Source: CAVVJA01 sp963779485
Lineage (GTDB): Bacteria; Actinomycetota; Actinomycetes; Mycobacteriales; Jatrophihabitantaceae
Length of the DNA stretch: 64,000 nt
Direction of reading: 5' to 3'
Assembly: GCA_963779485.1 (NCBI GenBank)
Contig: CAVZYJ010000013.1
Location: forward strand, 1-64,000
Below the pieces are notes generated by a model, which had not been told where the DNA came from, did not search any database, and worked only from the letters and a program-made list of their open reading frames with translations. Below, piece by piece: positions 16,293 to 25,143 of this stretch. The number at the start of each line of letters is the position of its first letter. Positions within the stretch are counted from its first letter, which is position 1. A program made the translations under genes and the position numbers.

Positions 16293-17044
16293 GACGACAC
16301 CGGGCCGAGGCCGGCTGCGGTGAGCAGGTACGCGCTTCCATCGAGGCTCGGGTCGGTGACGAGATCGACGACCGACTTTCCGACCTGCTCCGGTGTGAGG
16401 GCCGGGCCGGATCGTTCGACGGCGGTGGCGACGTCCAGACCCTGCCTGCCCGCGTACGCGGCTACCGCGGCCGCGCCCAGGTCGGTCGTCGGTGTCAGTT
16501 GCGGGAGCACTGCGGCGAACTTGATGCCGAGTGCGCCTCGCGCGGACTCCGCGGCGGCGTAGGACGCGACGAACCGGATGGCCGCCTTTGCGCCTGCGTA
16601 GCCACCGCTGAGCGGCGATCCGGCTACCGCTGCGCCGCTTGAGAAGACGATGACGACACTGCCTGGTTCGAGCGGACGTAGCAGGGCTTCGCGCGTCCAG
16701 TTGAACACGTGTTGGACGTCGACCTCCCAGTTGCGGCTGAACGTCTCCCACGTGTGCCGATGGATCGGCCGGGCCAGCGGGCTCGCTCCGGCGTTGAGTA
16801 CCAGCGTTCGTGGCTGGTGGGCGTCGATGAGCCGGCCGGCGACGACCGGGTCGGCGGCGTCGGCGACCACGGGAGTGAACGTGTCGCCGAGCTCGGCGCG
16901 CACGTCCTGGAGGCGGGCGCCATCCCGGGCGACGCCGACGACGTTCGCGCCGGCGTGTGACAGGGCGGCGGCGATGGCTCGGCCGAAGCCCCTGCTGGCT
17001 CCGGTGACGATGGCGGTGGTTGCGGACAGTTCTTGTCTGGACAT
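16289..17044 (-). CDS. short-chain dehydrogenase/reductase
   Basis: A 251-residue SDR with the cofactor loop IVTGASRGFGRAIA, the NAGAS strand, a Ser in VFSSGAAVAG and the YAGAKAA catalytic Tyr-Lys. It is more divergent after residue 190, where a YAGRQGLDVATAVERSG region replaces the usual oligomer tail. It forms a two-gene operon with the MFS exporter (4-base overlap) and is divergent from the ECF sigma gene at 17198, with a 150-bp shared promoter region. This arrangement suggests the sigma factor may control it; that is inference. Confidence 0.82.
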   Translation of the reverse strand: MSRQELSATTAIVTGASRGFGRAIAAALSHAGANVVGVARDGARLQDVRAELGDTFTPVVADAADPVVAGRLIDAHQPRTLVLNAGASPLARPIHRHTWETFSRNWEVDVQHVFNWTREALLRPLEPGSVVIVFSSGAAVAGSPLSGGYAGAKAAIRFVASYAAAESARGALGIKFAAVLPQLTPTTDLGAAAVAAYAGRQGLDVATAVERSGPALTPEQVGKSVVDLVTDPSLDGSAYLLTAAGLGPVSS

Positions 17045-17197
17045 CGGGGGCTCCGAGATTGTCGCTGGTGGCGAGCGGGACTTGGTGCTCGTTCACCCGT
17101 ACTGATCCGCGGATGCCCGGAAACTGATCGCGATGAGTTCTTGGCTTGCGGCGGATCTGTACTACTGAGGACATGCATCCGAGCAGGGAGCCGCATC

Positions 17198-18199
17198 ATG
17201 CCGCCGTCCAATGAGGAGTTCACGCGTCTCGCCGAGGCGTTCAGGCCCGAGTTACTGGCGTATTGCTACCGGATGCTGGGCTCGGTGCACGATGCCGAGG
17301 ACCAGGTGCAGGAGACGCTGGTGCGCGCTTGGCGCTCGTACGGGGAGTTCGAGGGCCGGGCATCGCTGCGCACTTGGCTGTACCGCATCGCGACCAACGC
17401 GTGCCTGCGCGCGCTCGAGAATCGCGGCCGTCGGCCGCTGCCCTCCGGCCTCGCCGGTCCCGACGACAACCCTGACGCGAGGCCGGTCGGCGAGCGGTCG
17501 GACGTGGCGTGGTTGCAGCCGATCCCGGACGCGTTGTTCGTTCCGCAGGCCGCCGATCCGGCCACCACCTTGGCATCGCGCGCAAGCACGCGGCTCGCAC
17601 TGATCGCCGCCTTGCAGTACCTGCCCGCCCGGCAACGAGCGGTCCTGCTCTTGCGCGACGTACTGGGCTGGCGCGCCGCCGAAGTAGCCGACCTGCTCGG
17701 CACCACGACCGCCGCGGTGAACAGCACGCTGCAGCGCGCGCGGGCGCAACTGCACGAGGTCTCGCCCGCCGAGGACGAGGTTTACGAGCCGACCGATCCA
17801 CGCCAGCGCGCGCTGCTCGACCATTACGCGTCCGCGTTCGAGAACGCCGACATCGCTGCGCTCATGGACCTGTTGCGGGCCGACGCGGTGTTCGAGATGC
17901 CACCACAGCCGATGTGGTTCGCCGGACGCGCGCCGATCGTTCGTTTCCTCGCGGCCTGGGTTCTGCGGGAGCCCGGCCACTTCCGGATGATCCCCACAGC
18001 GGCGAACGGCCAACCTGCACTGGTCACCTACCAACTGACTGCGGACGGCGCACTTCACGCGCACGGCGTGCAGGTGCTGACTCTCGCCGGATCGTCCGTC
18101 ACGCGGGTCGTCTCGTTCAACGACCCTGAGCTGGTCGCGGCGTTCGGCATGCCGCCCGTCCTGCCCGACGGGGCCGCCGACGGGGCGGTGCCCCGGTGA
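17198..18199 (+). CDS. ECF sigma factor with SnoaL-like C-terminal domain (SigG type)
   Basis: A 333-residue RNA polymerase sigma factor. Region 2 reads RPELLAYCYRMLGSVHDAED and region 4 has LPARQRAVLLLRDVLGWRAA then VADLLGTTTAAVNSTLQRAR; residues 210-330 form the NTF2/SnoaL-like domain (DHYASAFENADIAALMDLL, FAGRAPIVRFL) used by ECF41/SigG-like factors in place of a separate anti-sigma. The ATG at 17198 follows GCAGGGAG at a suitable distance; the open frame upstream has no coding character. It overlaps the next gene by four bases. Activity is expected to be controlled by its own C-terminal domain. Confidence 0.88.
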   Translation: MPPSNEEFTRLAEAFRPELLAYCYRMLGSVHDAEDQVQETLVRAWRSYGEFEGRASLRTWLYRIATNACLRALENRGRRPLPSGLAGPDDNPDARPVGERSDVAWLQPIPDALFVPQAADPATTLASRASTRLALIAALQYLPARQRAVLLLRDVLGWRAAEVADLLGTTTAAVNSTLQRARAQLHEVSPAEDEVYEPTDPRQRALLDHYASAFENADIAALMDLLRADAVFEMPPQPMWFAGRAPIVRFLAAWVLREPGHFRMIPTAANGQPALVTYQLTADGALHAHGVQVLTLAGSSVTRVVSFNDPELVAAFGMPPVLPDGAADGAVPR

Positions 18200-18768
18200 G
18201 CGACGGGGTCGGGCTGCTACATCGTGCGGTCGGCTACGCGCTCGGCGCCATCGACTCCGTCACGCCTGAATTACTGTCGCGTCCGACGCCGTGCCGGGAC
18301 TGGGATCTGCGCATGCTGCTCAGACACGCCTGCGAATCCGTCGCCGCGCTCGAAGAGGGCCTCGAGACCGGACGCATTGGGCTGTACCCGGTGTTCGACG
18401 AGGACACGGCGGCCGATCCGACACGGATCTTTCGCTCGCGTGTCACCCGGCTGCTCGAGATCTGGACGGTCACCGCCGGCGACGCCCGAATCGTCGAGGT
18501 CGCGGGTGAGCGGCTGCTGCCTTCCGCGATGGCGGGCGCTGCTGCTCTCGAAATCGCCGTCCACGGATGGGACGTTTCCCAAGCCTGCGGGCACCACCGG
18601 CCAATCCCGCGCGACCTGGCTGTCGACCTGCTGGTGATCTCGGCGCTGCTGGTCCCCGATGGCAACCGCCACCCGCTGTTTGCTGCGCCCGTCTTCGTGG
18701 CCGAGACAGCAGGCCCCAGCGAACGGCTCATCGCGTTCCTCGGCCGCGCAGTGACGGGTTCGGGGTGA
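18196..18768 (+). CDS. TIGR03086-type metal-binding protein (DinB/mycothiol fold)
   Basis: A 190-residue protein with the actinobacterial pattern LLSRPTPCRDWDLRMLLRH, including the conserved Cys-Arg-Asp-Trp and the first metal-binding His, a later EIAVHGWDVSQACG His, and PFAAPV-like ending (FAAPVFV). Family members are DinB-like helical bundles thought to be mycothiol- or metal-dependent transferases. The GTG overlaps the sigma-factor stop, so they are co-translated; this sigma/TIGR03086 pairing is common in actinobacteria. Substrate unknown. Confidence 0.8.
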   Translation: MSDGVGLLHRAVGYALGAIDSVTPELLSRPTPCRDWDLRMLLRHACESVAALEEGLETGRIGLYPVFDEDTAADPTRIFRSRVTRLLEIWTVTAGDARIVEVAGERLLPSAMAGAAALEIAVHGWDVSQACGHHRPIPRDLAVDLLVISALLVPDGNRHPLFAAPVFVAETAGPSERLIAFLGRAVTGSG

Positions 18769-18771
18769 TGT

Positions 18772-19692
18772 TCACCTGAGTGGGGGTGGCCTGTTGTCGG
18801 CGGTGGCCGCCAAGTTCGTGTCCCATCCGCAGATTAGGCAGGCGTGGCGGAACGCGGAGCGAGCGAAGTCCAGCGCCGCCGCGCGGGGGTCGGGAGCGGC
18901 GCGGACGTCGTCCCATTCGAGGATGTACTCGCCCAGGGTCTTGTCCCAGCGGGCAGCGGCCGGCGACAGACGTCCGTGCGCGAAGGTGGGCGGGGCGGGG
19001 TGAGCGAACGCGAAGAAGGCCGCCGCTGCGTGGCGAGCGTCTCCGGGCCACCAGCCGATCTCGATCGCTTGGGCGTCGGCTGCGTTGCGCATGATGAAGT
19101 CGTTCGACGGTGCGTCGGCCGGCAGACCCGAGTACAGCGCCACCGCCAGGTCGAACGTCCCCCACCAGGCGTTGACCGGTGTCGACCGGCCCCGGAAGGG
19201 CGCGCGGAACGCCGCAAGGGCGAGCGCCGCCTGGGTGGCGGCAGCGAAATAGTCACTGACCCGATCGGGGTCGTAGCTGGCGTGCTCGTAGTCCTGATCC
19301 AGGGGGAGCGTCCACGGAACCTCCTGCGGCACCGGGTTGATCTGTACGGCACCCCCGAGGGCGGCGACGGCGGCGAGCACGTCCGAGGTCACATCCGCGA
19401 CGGGACGGTTCGGGGTGAGCGGAACCTGCTCGACCTGGCCGCCGCTGTGCTCCACCACCGCCTCGTGCGTGCGCAAGTCCAGCGCCACGACCAGCGACCC
19501 GGACCCGTCTGGTGCGGGCAGCGGTGCGGTCTCCCATCCCCGCGCGGTCAGCCGCAACGCCGCGTGTTGCAGCTCCGGCTCGGGTGGCGCCAGCCTCGCA
19601 GCGAGCTTGCCGAGCACTTGGGTATGCGCGTGCAGCGTGTCGCAGGTGGCAGCCCACGTGTCGTACGAAATCGCCGGCCAGTCCGCTGTCAT
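18772..19692 (-). CDS. DUF5996-family protein
   Basis: A 306-residue soluble protein beginning MTADWPAISYDTWAATCDTL and showing the family's W-to-H-to-LGK start (LHAHTQVLGKLA), a middle WGTFDLAVALYSG, MRNAADAQAIEIGWWPGD and FFAFAHPAPP strands. Members are widespread in actinobacteria and unannotated in function. The ATG at 19692 is chosen because GAAGGAG lies about eight bases upstream; an in-frame ATG at 19725 would add eleven residues without a site. It converges on the TIGR03086 gene with only three bases between the stops. Confidence 0.75.
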   Translation of the reverse strand: MTADWPAISYDTWAATCDTLHAHTQVLGKLAARLAPPEPELQHAALRLTARGWETAPLPAPDGSGSLVVALDLRTHEAVVEHSGGQVEQVPLTPNRPVADVTSDVLAAVAALGGAVQINPVPQEVPWTLPLDQDYEHASYDPDRVSDYFAAATQAALALAAFRAPFRGRSTPVNAWWGTFDLAVALYSGLPADAPSNDFIMRNAADAQAIEIGWWPGDARHAAAAFFAFAHPAPPTFAHGRLSPAAARWDKTLGEYILEWDDVRAAPDPRAAALDFARSAFRHACLICGWDTNLAATADNRPPPLR

Positions 19693-19813
19693 GACCCGCT
19701 CCTTCCCAGGTATGAAAGCCCCCACGCTGGACAGGGTGACCCGATCTCGGCACGCTCGGCAAGGAGCAACGGCCGCAGCTCATGACAGCGGCGCCGCTTG
19801 GGTGGTGAGGCAG

Positions 19814-21427
19814 ATGGCTGAAGTCCCGGGGATGTCGTCGCGGCAGCGGTGGACCCTGGTGCTGGTGTGCACGGCGGTGTTCATGTTGCTGCTGGATATC
19901 ACCGTGGTGAGCGTGGCGCTGCCATCGATTCAGCGGGATCTGCGGGCGAGCCTGCCGGACCTGCAGTGGGTGAGCGCCGCCTATGCCCTGGTGCTGGCCG
20001 TGCTGCTGCTGCCGGCGGCCACCATGGGTGACCGGCTGGGCCGGCGCCGGCTGTTCCTGGTCGGCCTGGTCATCTTCACTGCCGGGTCGCTGGCCTGTGC
20101 GCTGGCCTGGACTGCGCTGGCGCTCGAGTTGTTCCGCGCGCTGCAGGGAGTCGGCGGCGCGATGCTGTTCGCCACCGGCACGCCGCTGCTGCGCGCGGAG
20201 TTCTCCGGCGCCGCCTTGGCTCGGGCGCTGGGCGCCTTCGGCGCCACGATCGGCGGCGCCACCGCCATCGGACCGCTGGCCGGCGGGGTGCTGACAGACA
20301 CGCTGGGCTGGCGGTCGATCTTCTTCATCAACCTGCCCATCGGCGTGGCCGCGTTTGTGGGCGGGGTGGCCCGGCTGCGGGAATCCCGCGACCCCGCCGG
20401 CGGCCGGGCCGACTGGGTAGGCACGGCCCTGATCACCGGGGCGCTGACTGCGCTGATGTTCGCGCTGATCCGTGGCAACGCGCTGGGCTGGGCGAGCCCG
20501 GCGATCGTGGCCCTGTTCGCGACCGCAGCGGTGGCCTTTGCCGGGTTCGTGATATACGAGCTGCGCATCGCTGCCGCGCCCATGGCCGACCTGCGCCTGT
20601 TCCGGCGGCGCAGCTTTGCCGCGACCGGGTTTGTGGCGTTCGCGATCTCGGCGACGGTCATCGGGATGATCGCCTACCTGTCGCTGTACGTGCAGAACAC
20701 CCTCGGCTACTCCCCGGTTCAGGCCGGGCTGCGGTTCCTGCCGCTGTCGCTGGTCTCCTTTGCGGTCGCCCTCCTGACCGGCCGACTGATCGGCAAAGTG
20801 GCGATGCGGGTGCTGCTGGGTGTGGCCATGGTCGCGGCCGCAGCCGGGCTGGCCTCGATGGCACACCTCACCGCCTCTTCCACCTGGCTGGTGCTGCTTC
20901 CCGGCTTCATCCTGGCCGGAATCGGCCTGGGCATCACCTCCACCGGCCTGGCCTCGGCTGCGCTTTCGGCGGTGGAGCCAGCCCGCGCCGGGATGGGCGC
21001 CGGCCTGGTGAACACGCTGCGCCAGGTTGGCACCGCCACCGGCGTGGCCGTGCTCGGCGCCCTCTACGTCTCCCGCGTCACTACCGCCACCCGGGACGCC
21101 CTGGCCGGCCTGCCTGCCCCGCCCGGCACCGTCGACCGGCTGGCCGCTGCTGTTGCCTCCGGCGCCGGTACCCGGGTAGCCACCGTGGTCCCGCCCGCCG
21201 CCCGCGCCGCGGTCACCCACGCCGCTCGCGCCGGCACCGCCAGCGGGCTCAACAACGTCCTGCTCGCCGCGGCGGCATTCGCCGCGCTCGGCGCGATCGC
21301 TGGCTTCGCCTTTGGACCCGACCCAGCCAGGCAGCCGCCGCCCAGCCCCGCCGGCGGCGACCTGTCCGCCCAGCCGGCCACCGCCCAGGCCCGGCGACCG
21401 GCCGGGCCCGAAACAACGACCCCATAA
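19814..21427 (+). CDS. DHA2-family MFS exporter
   Basis: A 537-residue transporter with about fourteen membrane helices: LDITVVSVALPSIQRDL, AATMGDRLGRRRLFLVGL (motif A), LFRALQGVGGAMLFATG, and IGPLAGGVLTDTLGWRSIFF (motif C). The C-terminal 70 residues become Ala/Pro-rich and cytosolic. The start at 19814 (or the ATG eighteen bases further in) precedes the first helix; the long frame upstream is the shadow of the DUF5996 gene. It is divergently arranged from that gene. Substrate is unknown; family members expel drugs and secondary metabolites. Confidence 0.86.
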   Translation: MAEVPGMSSRQRWTLVLVCTAVFMLLLDITVVSVALPSIQRDLRASLPDLQWVSAAYALVLAVLLLPAATMGDRLGRRRLFLVGLVIFTAGSLACALAWTALALELFRALQGVGGAMLFATGTPLLRAEFSGAALARALGAFGATIGGATAIGPLAGGVLTDTLGWRSIFFINLPIGVAAFVGGVARLRESRDPAGGRADWVGTALITGALTALMFALIRGNALGWASPAIVALFATAAVAFAGFVIYELRIAAAPMADLRLFRRRSFAATGFVAFAISATVIGMIAYLSLYVQNTLGYSPVQAGLRFLPLSLVSFAVALLTGRLIGKVAMRVLLGVAMVAAAAGLASMAHLTASSTWLVLLPGFILAGIGLGITSTGLASAALSAVEPARAGMGAGLVNTLRQVGTATGVAVLGALYVSRVTTATRDALAGLPAPPGTVDRLAAAVASGAGTRVATVVPPAARAAVTHAARAGTASGLNNVLLAAAAFAALGAIAGFAFGPDPARQPPPSPAGGDLSAQPATAQARRPAGPETTTP

Positions 21428-21639
21428 GCTCATCAAGACGCCGGCGCAGACTAGTCGGCTCGCCCCCGGGTGGTCCCTCTTGAGCCTGCCCTACGCGGTG
21501 AAGGCAACGGTGGCGTCAGAAGATCACCGGCCAGCCGGGCTATTCCGCGTCTCACCGTCGCCACCAGGTGTTGGGCCGACGCTCAGGAGTCATCGCCGGG
21601 CTATGTTCGGGCGGCCGATGCGGAGAGGAGAGTGTCGAG

Positions 21640-22518
21640 GTGACGGAGCGCGTCGTGGGATACGAGGACTCCGACATCCCCCTCAAGTCGGGAAGGCTCC
21701 GGGTGCGGCGCTGGGGTGTTCCGGGTGCGCCAGCGGTGGTGTGCGTGGCGGGTCTATCGGCGAACCTGTGCGGCTTCGACCGCCTCGCCGAACGTCTCGC
21801 CGGCGACACGCTGCAGCTCGTGGCGATCGACCTGCGCGGCCGCGGCCGCAGCGAGGTCACCGGCGCGGGCACTTATGGCTGGCGCAACCACGCTCGCGAC
21901 GTGTTCGACCTCGCGGACGCCGTCGGTGCGGCGTCGTTTTCGATCATCGGCCAGTCCAGCGGTGCGGCCATCGCCATGACCTGCGCGCATCTCGACCCGC
22001 CGCGGGTGGAGCGGCTCGTACTCGTCGATCTGGCGGGGAGTGCTGACGAGCGGGCCGCGGTGCCCGTGGTCGCCTCGGTGAGCCGGCTCGGCACGGTGTA
22101 TCCGTCGGCGCAGGCGGCCATCGCACTGATCAAGCAGATCGGCATCATTCCCGAGTGGGACGAGTATTGGGATCGCTACTTCCGGTACGAGCTGCGCGAC
22201 GTCGGCGGCGGCGTTACGCCGAGCAGCGACCGCGGTGCGGTGCTCGAGGATCTCGGGTACGGCGAGGCGATGTACTGGTCGGACCGGGAGACGCCGATCC
22301 ACGGGCTGTGGAACGCGATCACCATGCCGACGCTGCTGCTGCGTGCCCGGCGGGAGATCATGCGGGGGTTCGGGTACATCCTGCCCGCCGCGGAGGCGGA
22401 GCGGTTCGCGGCGGCGGTGCCGTCGGCCCGCGTGGTGGAGATCGACGCGAACCACTATGTGATCACGACGCACGACGATTCTATCGCCGCCATTGGTGCG
22501 TTCTTAGGCGCGAGCTGA
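21640..22518 (+). CDS. alpha/beta hydrolase
   Basis: A 292-residue alpha/beta hydrolase. The nucleophile elbow is IIGQSSGAAIAM, the oxyanion strand VVCVAGLSANLCGFDRLAE precedes it, the acidic strand is MPTLLLRARREIM and the catalytic His lies in DANHYVITTHDD near the C-terminus. GTG at 21640 is preceded by GAGAGGAGAG at a good spacing. The ring-cleavage and esterase enzymes of this group look alike, so the substrate cannot be set. It stands alone, 200 bp downstream of the exporter. Confidence 0.82.
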   Translation: MTERVVGYEDSDIPLKSGRLRVRRWGVPGAPAVVCVAGLSANLCGFDRLAERLAGDTLQLVAIDLRGRGRSEVTGAGTYGWRNHARDVFDLADAVGAASFSIIGQSSGAAIAMTCAHLDPPRVERLVLVDLAGSADERAAVPVVASVSRLGTVYPSAQAAIALIKQIGIIPEWDEYWDRYFRYELRDVGGGVTPSSDRGAVLEDLGYGEAMYWSDRETPIHGLWNAITMPTLLLRARREIMRGFGYILPAAEAERFAAAVPSARVVEIDANHYVITTHDDSIAAIGAFLGAS

Positions 22519-22821
22519 CGCCGTGGCGAAGTGGCCTCGCAATCGCCGGACCGGCTGTGATCGTCGTCATCGCGTTCGACCAGCATGCCGCTCAGCGACT
22601 GATCGTTCGGCACGGGTGCATCGGTCATGGGGTCACGGTGCTGACTGTAAGGCAGCGGCCAGTGAATCTCTCGCGGCATCGCTACGTGGGGGCGACCCCG
22701 AAGAGCTGGTTCGGTCTCCAACGTGGGAACTCGGGGTGCTCGGCCACACCGTCGCTGCGATTCGGCGTTCACTGGTAAGCGGACACCGACGTTCCCGAGA
22801 CTGTGCTGAAGGTGACCATCG
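22519..22821 (+). other. non-coding gap of 303 bases
   Basis: No frame here has convincing coding character or a ribosome site, and no strong hairpin with a T-tract is seen. It probably carries the promoter of the following lipoprotein gene. Confidence 0.4.
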
Positions 22822-23541
22822 ATGGACGCGGTCGTGTCACCGGGTGGCAAGAGACATCGCCGCGTGCGGTTATGGGTCGGGGCCGTCGTGCTGCTCACGA
22901 CCGTGGCCGGGTGCAGGTCGGCACCGGGTGAGGTTGAGGGGAAGCAGGCTCCGACACGTGAGCCGCCCAGCACATCCGCACCGAGCCCGGCACCACCGCC
23001 GCCGCGCTGCCAGGCCTGGGAATGCCAGGCGCGGCAAACTGTCAACCTGACCTCCGGGTGGACCGTGCGGTTGTGGCGCGGCGGCGACCAGCAGAACTAC
23101 GCCAGTCGTCCGGTGGTCGAACTGCTGCACAACCAAGTGGCCGTGCAATGGTGGATCTCGCCGCGCGGCGACGGCTGGAACGGATCACTGACCTGCCTGA
23201 CCAGCGGGCCGGAACCCAACTGCGACCTGATCGACAGCCTCGGCATGCATGCCGAGGTCGCGGAGATGCTGATCCTGCGCGCCGGACGGCTGGTCTACCC
23301 GCCCGGTGCCGAGGCGATCACAAACTCGGTCGGGATGCGGGCCGCCGACCTCAACCGCGACGGTTACCTCGACGTCATCGGCACAAGCAACGACTACCTG
23401 CCCAACTTCGCACAGGGCCGCGTCTACTGGCAGACCTTCCGCTATGAGGACGGGCGGCTCACCGTGACCGGCTGCGCCCGGCAGTCCAACAACGCCCCGG
23501 CGCCGACCCGCCTGCTCACCGGCACCTGCCCCACCCGCTGA
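22822..23541 (+). CDS. secreted lipoprotein with a short FG-GAP-like segment
   Basis: A 239-residue exported protein. Residues 14-33 are a basic-then-hydrophobic signal ending in the lipobox VAGC, so it should be lipid-anchored. A Pro/Ser/Thr-rich spacer (residues 36-65) leads to a compact domain with paired cysteines (CQAWEC and others) and the calcium-loop pattern RAADLNRDGYLDVIG seen in FG-GAP/VCBS proteins. Such proteins often bind carbohydrate or ions outside the cell. No function can be named; export and anchoring are well supported. Confidence 0.65.
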   Translation: MDAVVSPGGKRHRRVRLWVGAVVLLTTVAGCRSAPGEVEGKQAPTREPPSTSAPSPAPPPPRCQAWECQARQTVNLTSGWTVRLWRGGDQQNYASRPVVELLHNQVAVQWWISPRGDGWNGSLTCLTSGPEPNCDLIDSLGMHAEVAEMLILRAGRLVYPPGAEAITNSVGMRAADLNRDGYLDVIGTSNDYLPNFAQGRVYWQTFRYEDGRLTVTGCARQSNNAPAPTRLLTGTCPTR

Positions 23542-23636
23542 TCCGACCAAAGCGAGCCACGCCGGGCACCTACTCGTCACGCCAAGGGCAAGATGATCAC
23601 GTCGGCCATTGCCCTGGCCTCGTAGTATGCGGAGGT

Positions 23637-24158
23637 ATGGCCGGCGGCCGGACTGCTTTGATGGTCGTGGTCGCCGAGGCGGAGCCCACGGTGGCGCACC
23701 TGCGGCTTCAGCTCGACCCGGTCGCGCGGCTCGGTGTTCCGGCGCATGTGACCGTCCTATTCCCGTTCATGCCGGCCTCAGAGATCCACGACGACGTCAT
23801 GGTCCGGCTGGCCGCGCTGTTTCGAACCGTGCCCGCGTTCACGCACAATTTCGTGCGCAGTGCCTGGTTCGGCGATGAGGTGCTTTGGCTCGCCTCGGAC
23901 GCGGCCCAGGTGTTCCGGTCTTTGACGCACCTGGTCTGGACAGCCTTCCCGGCGTATCCGCCTTATGAAGGGCAGTTCGATGATGTCGTGCCGCACTTGA
24001 CGATTGCCGATCGTGGCCCGCCGGGAGAGATGCAGGCTGCCGAGCGGACGGTTCAGCCGCATTTGCCGATCACTGCGATTACTCGAGCGGTCACGCTCAT
24101 GGCCGAGCAACCCGCGGGGCGTTGGGAGGCTGCCGAGTCGTTCGCGCTGAACGGTTGA
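23637..24158 (+). CDS. 2H phosphoesterase (2'-5' RNA ligase superfamily)
   Basis: A 173-residue protein with the two signature H-x-T motifs: AHVTVLFPFM near residue 40 and PHLTIADRG near residue 121, which form the paired catalytic histidines. Members hydrolyse or ligate 2'-5' or cyclic phosphodiester bonds in RNA or nucleotide metabolites. Length and motif spacing fit the LigT/YjcG-like group. It lies between the lipoprotein gene and a GNAT gene on the same strand, but spacing gives no operon evidence. Confidence 0.8.
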   Translation: MAGGRTALMVVVAEAEPTVAHLRLQLDPVARLGVPAHVTVLFPFMPASEIHDDVMVRLAALFRTVPAFTHNFVRSAWFGDEVLWLASDAAQVFRSLTHLVWTAFPAYPPYEGQFDDVVPHLTIADRGPPGEMQAAERTVQPHLPITAITRAVTLMAEQPAGRWEAAESFALNG

Positions 24159-24348
24159 TCAGCCGTCGCGCTGGTCCTCGCAAACGTTGACATGCCCGCC
24201 ACTCGAAGCGAGCGGCAATCCGAACGCATGGCGTCACCTGACCAACTGCGGCACGTCGTTGTCTTGCTGGTGCGGAGACGGTCCGACTGCCACGAGTGAG
24301 CCCCCGAGCCGTCTGATATCGAGCGGCCGTAGGCCTATCGTGCTCGTC

Positions 24349-24807
24349 ATGGCATGGCTGCCGAACGACTTCATCCATCCCGAGCGTGTCGAGCTGGCGA
24401 CGGGCCAGCACCTGCGCCCAATCCGCGCGAGCGACGTGGACATCGACTACCCCGCTGTGATGGGCTCCCGCCCTCGGCTGTGGTCGAAGTACGGCGATAC
24501 CTGGGGATGGCCGCCGCCGGACATGACCCACGAGGCCGACCGCGTGGATCTTGCCCGTCATGAGGCCGAGATTGCGGCCCACCTGACGTTCAACTACGCC
24601 GTCCTCGACGAACAAGAAACCGAGCTGCTGGGCTGCGTTTACATCGACCCGCCGAGCGAAGACAGCCCGGACGGTGCCGACGCGGTGGCCTCGTGGTGGG
24701 TAGTCGACCAGCACGCGGGCGGCCGTCTGGAACACACGCTCGACGAGTTCGTCCCTCGCTGGCTCGCGCAGACATGGCGCTTCCGCGCCGTCCACTTCGA
24801 CCCATGA
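24349..24807 (+). CDS. GNAT-family N-acetyltransferase-like protein
   Basis: A 152-residue protein beginning MAWLPNDFIHPERVELATG. Strand-helix order, YAVLDEQETELLGCVYID and the later SWWVVDQHAGGRLEHTLDEF fit the GNAT fold; the usual acetyl-CoA Q/RxxGxG/A loop is not sharp (DQHAGG), so binding is uncertain. The ATG at 24349 is preferred over the long open frame upstream, which is Cys/Pro-rich and non-coding in character. Similar proteins are common, mostly unassigned, in actinobacteria. Confidence 0.6.
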   Translation: MAWLPNDFIHPERVELATGQHLRPIRASDVDIDYPAVMGSRPRLWSKYGDTWGWPPPDMTHEADRVDLARHEAEIAAHLTFNYAVLDEQETELLGCVYIDPPSEDSPDGADAVASWWVVDQHAGGRLEHTLDEFVPRWLAQTWRFRAVHFDP

Positions 24808-25143
24808 CGCGCGGCCCGACCGGTGCCAAAGCGGCACGCGGCGCAGGGTCCACTGCTCGTCGAATTGCTAATCGGGCACCCACCGCTTCGATCCGACACC
24901 GGTCGCACCCCGGATCGGCGGCGGCCAAGTCAGCTTTCATCACTGCCGCACCGTGGACGGCAGTTCGGCCAAATCGGCGCACGGCGCCATGCAGGTCGTT
25001 GGCAACCACCTAGTCGCTCGCCACGAGTGAGCCGGGGCCCAGGCACGCCGCCGGATCGCGGCGATTCGCGCGCGTGTATCGGTGCCAGCATCGACGCGTC
25101 GAAGGGCTCACGCTAGCCGGGCTGGCGGCGTTAGAGTCCGGCT
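24808..25143 (+). other. non-coding gap of 336 bases
   Basis: GC-rich stretch with only Pro/Arg-rich shadow frames. I see no promoter box clear enough to mark and no RNA gene; it should contain the promoter of the secreted protein that follows. Confidence 0.4.

Noticed and set aside
16293..17174. A 294-residue N-terminal extension of the MFS exporter
   Set aside because: It lies wholly over the SDR gene on the same strand in another frame and is Arg/Pro-rich; the ATGA overlap at 16289-16292 gives the true start.
19253..21436. A 727-codon minus-strand open frame rich in Gly, Gln and Arg
   Set aside because: It is antisense to the MFS exporter and the DUF5996 gene; composition is a GC-frame artefact and there is no family likeness or ribosome site.
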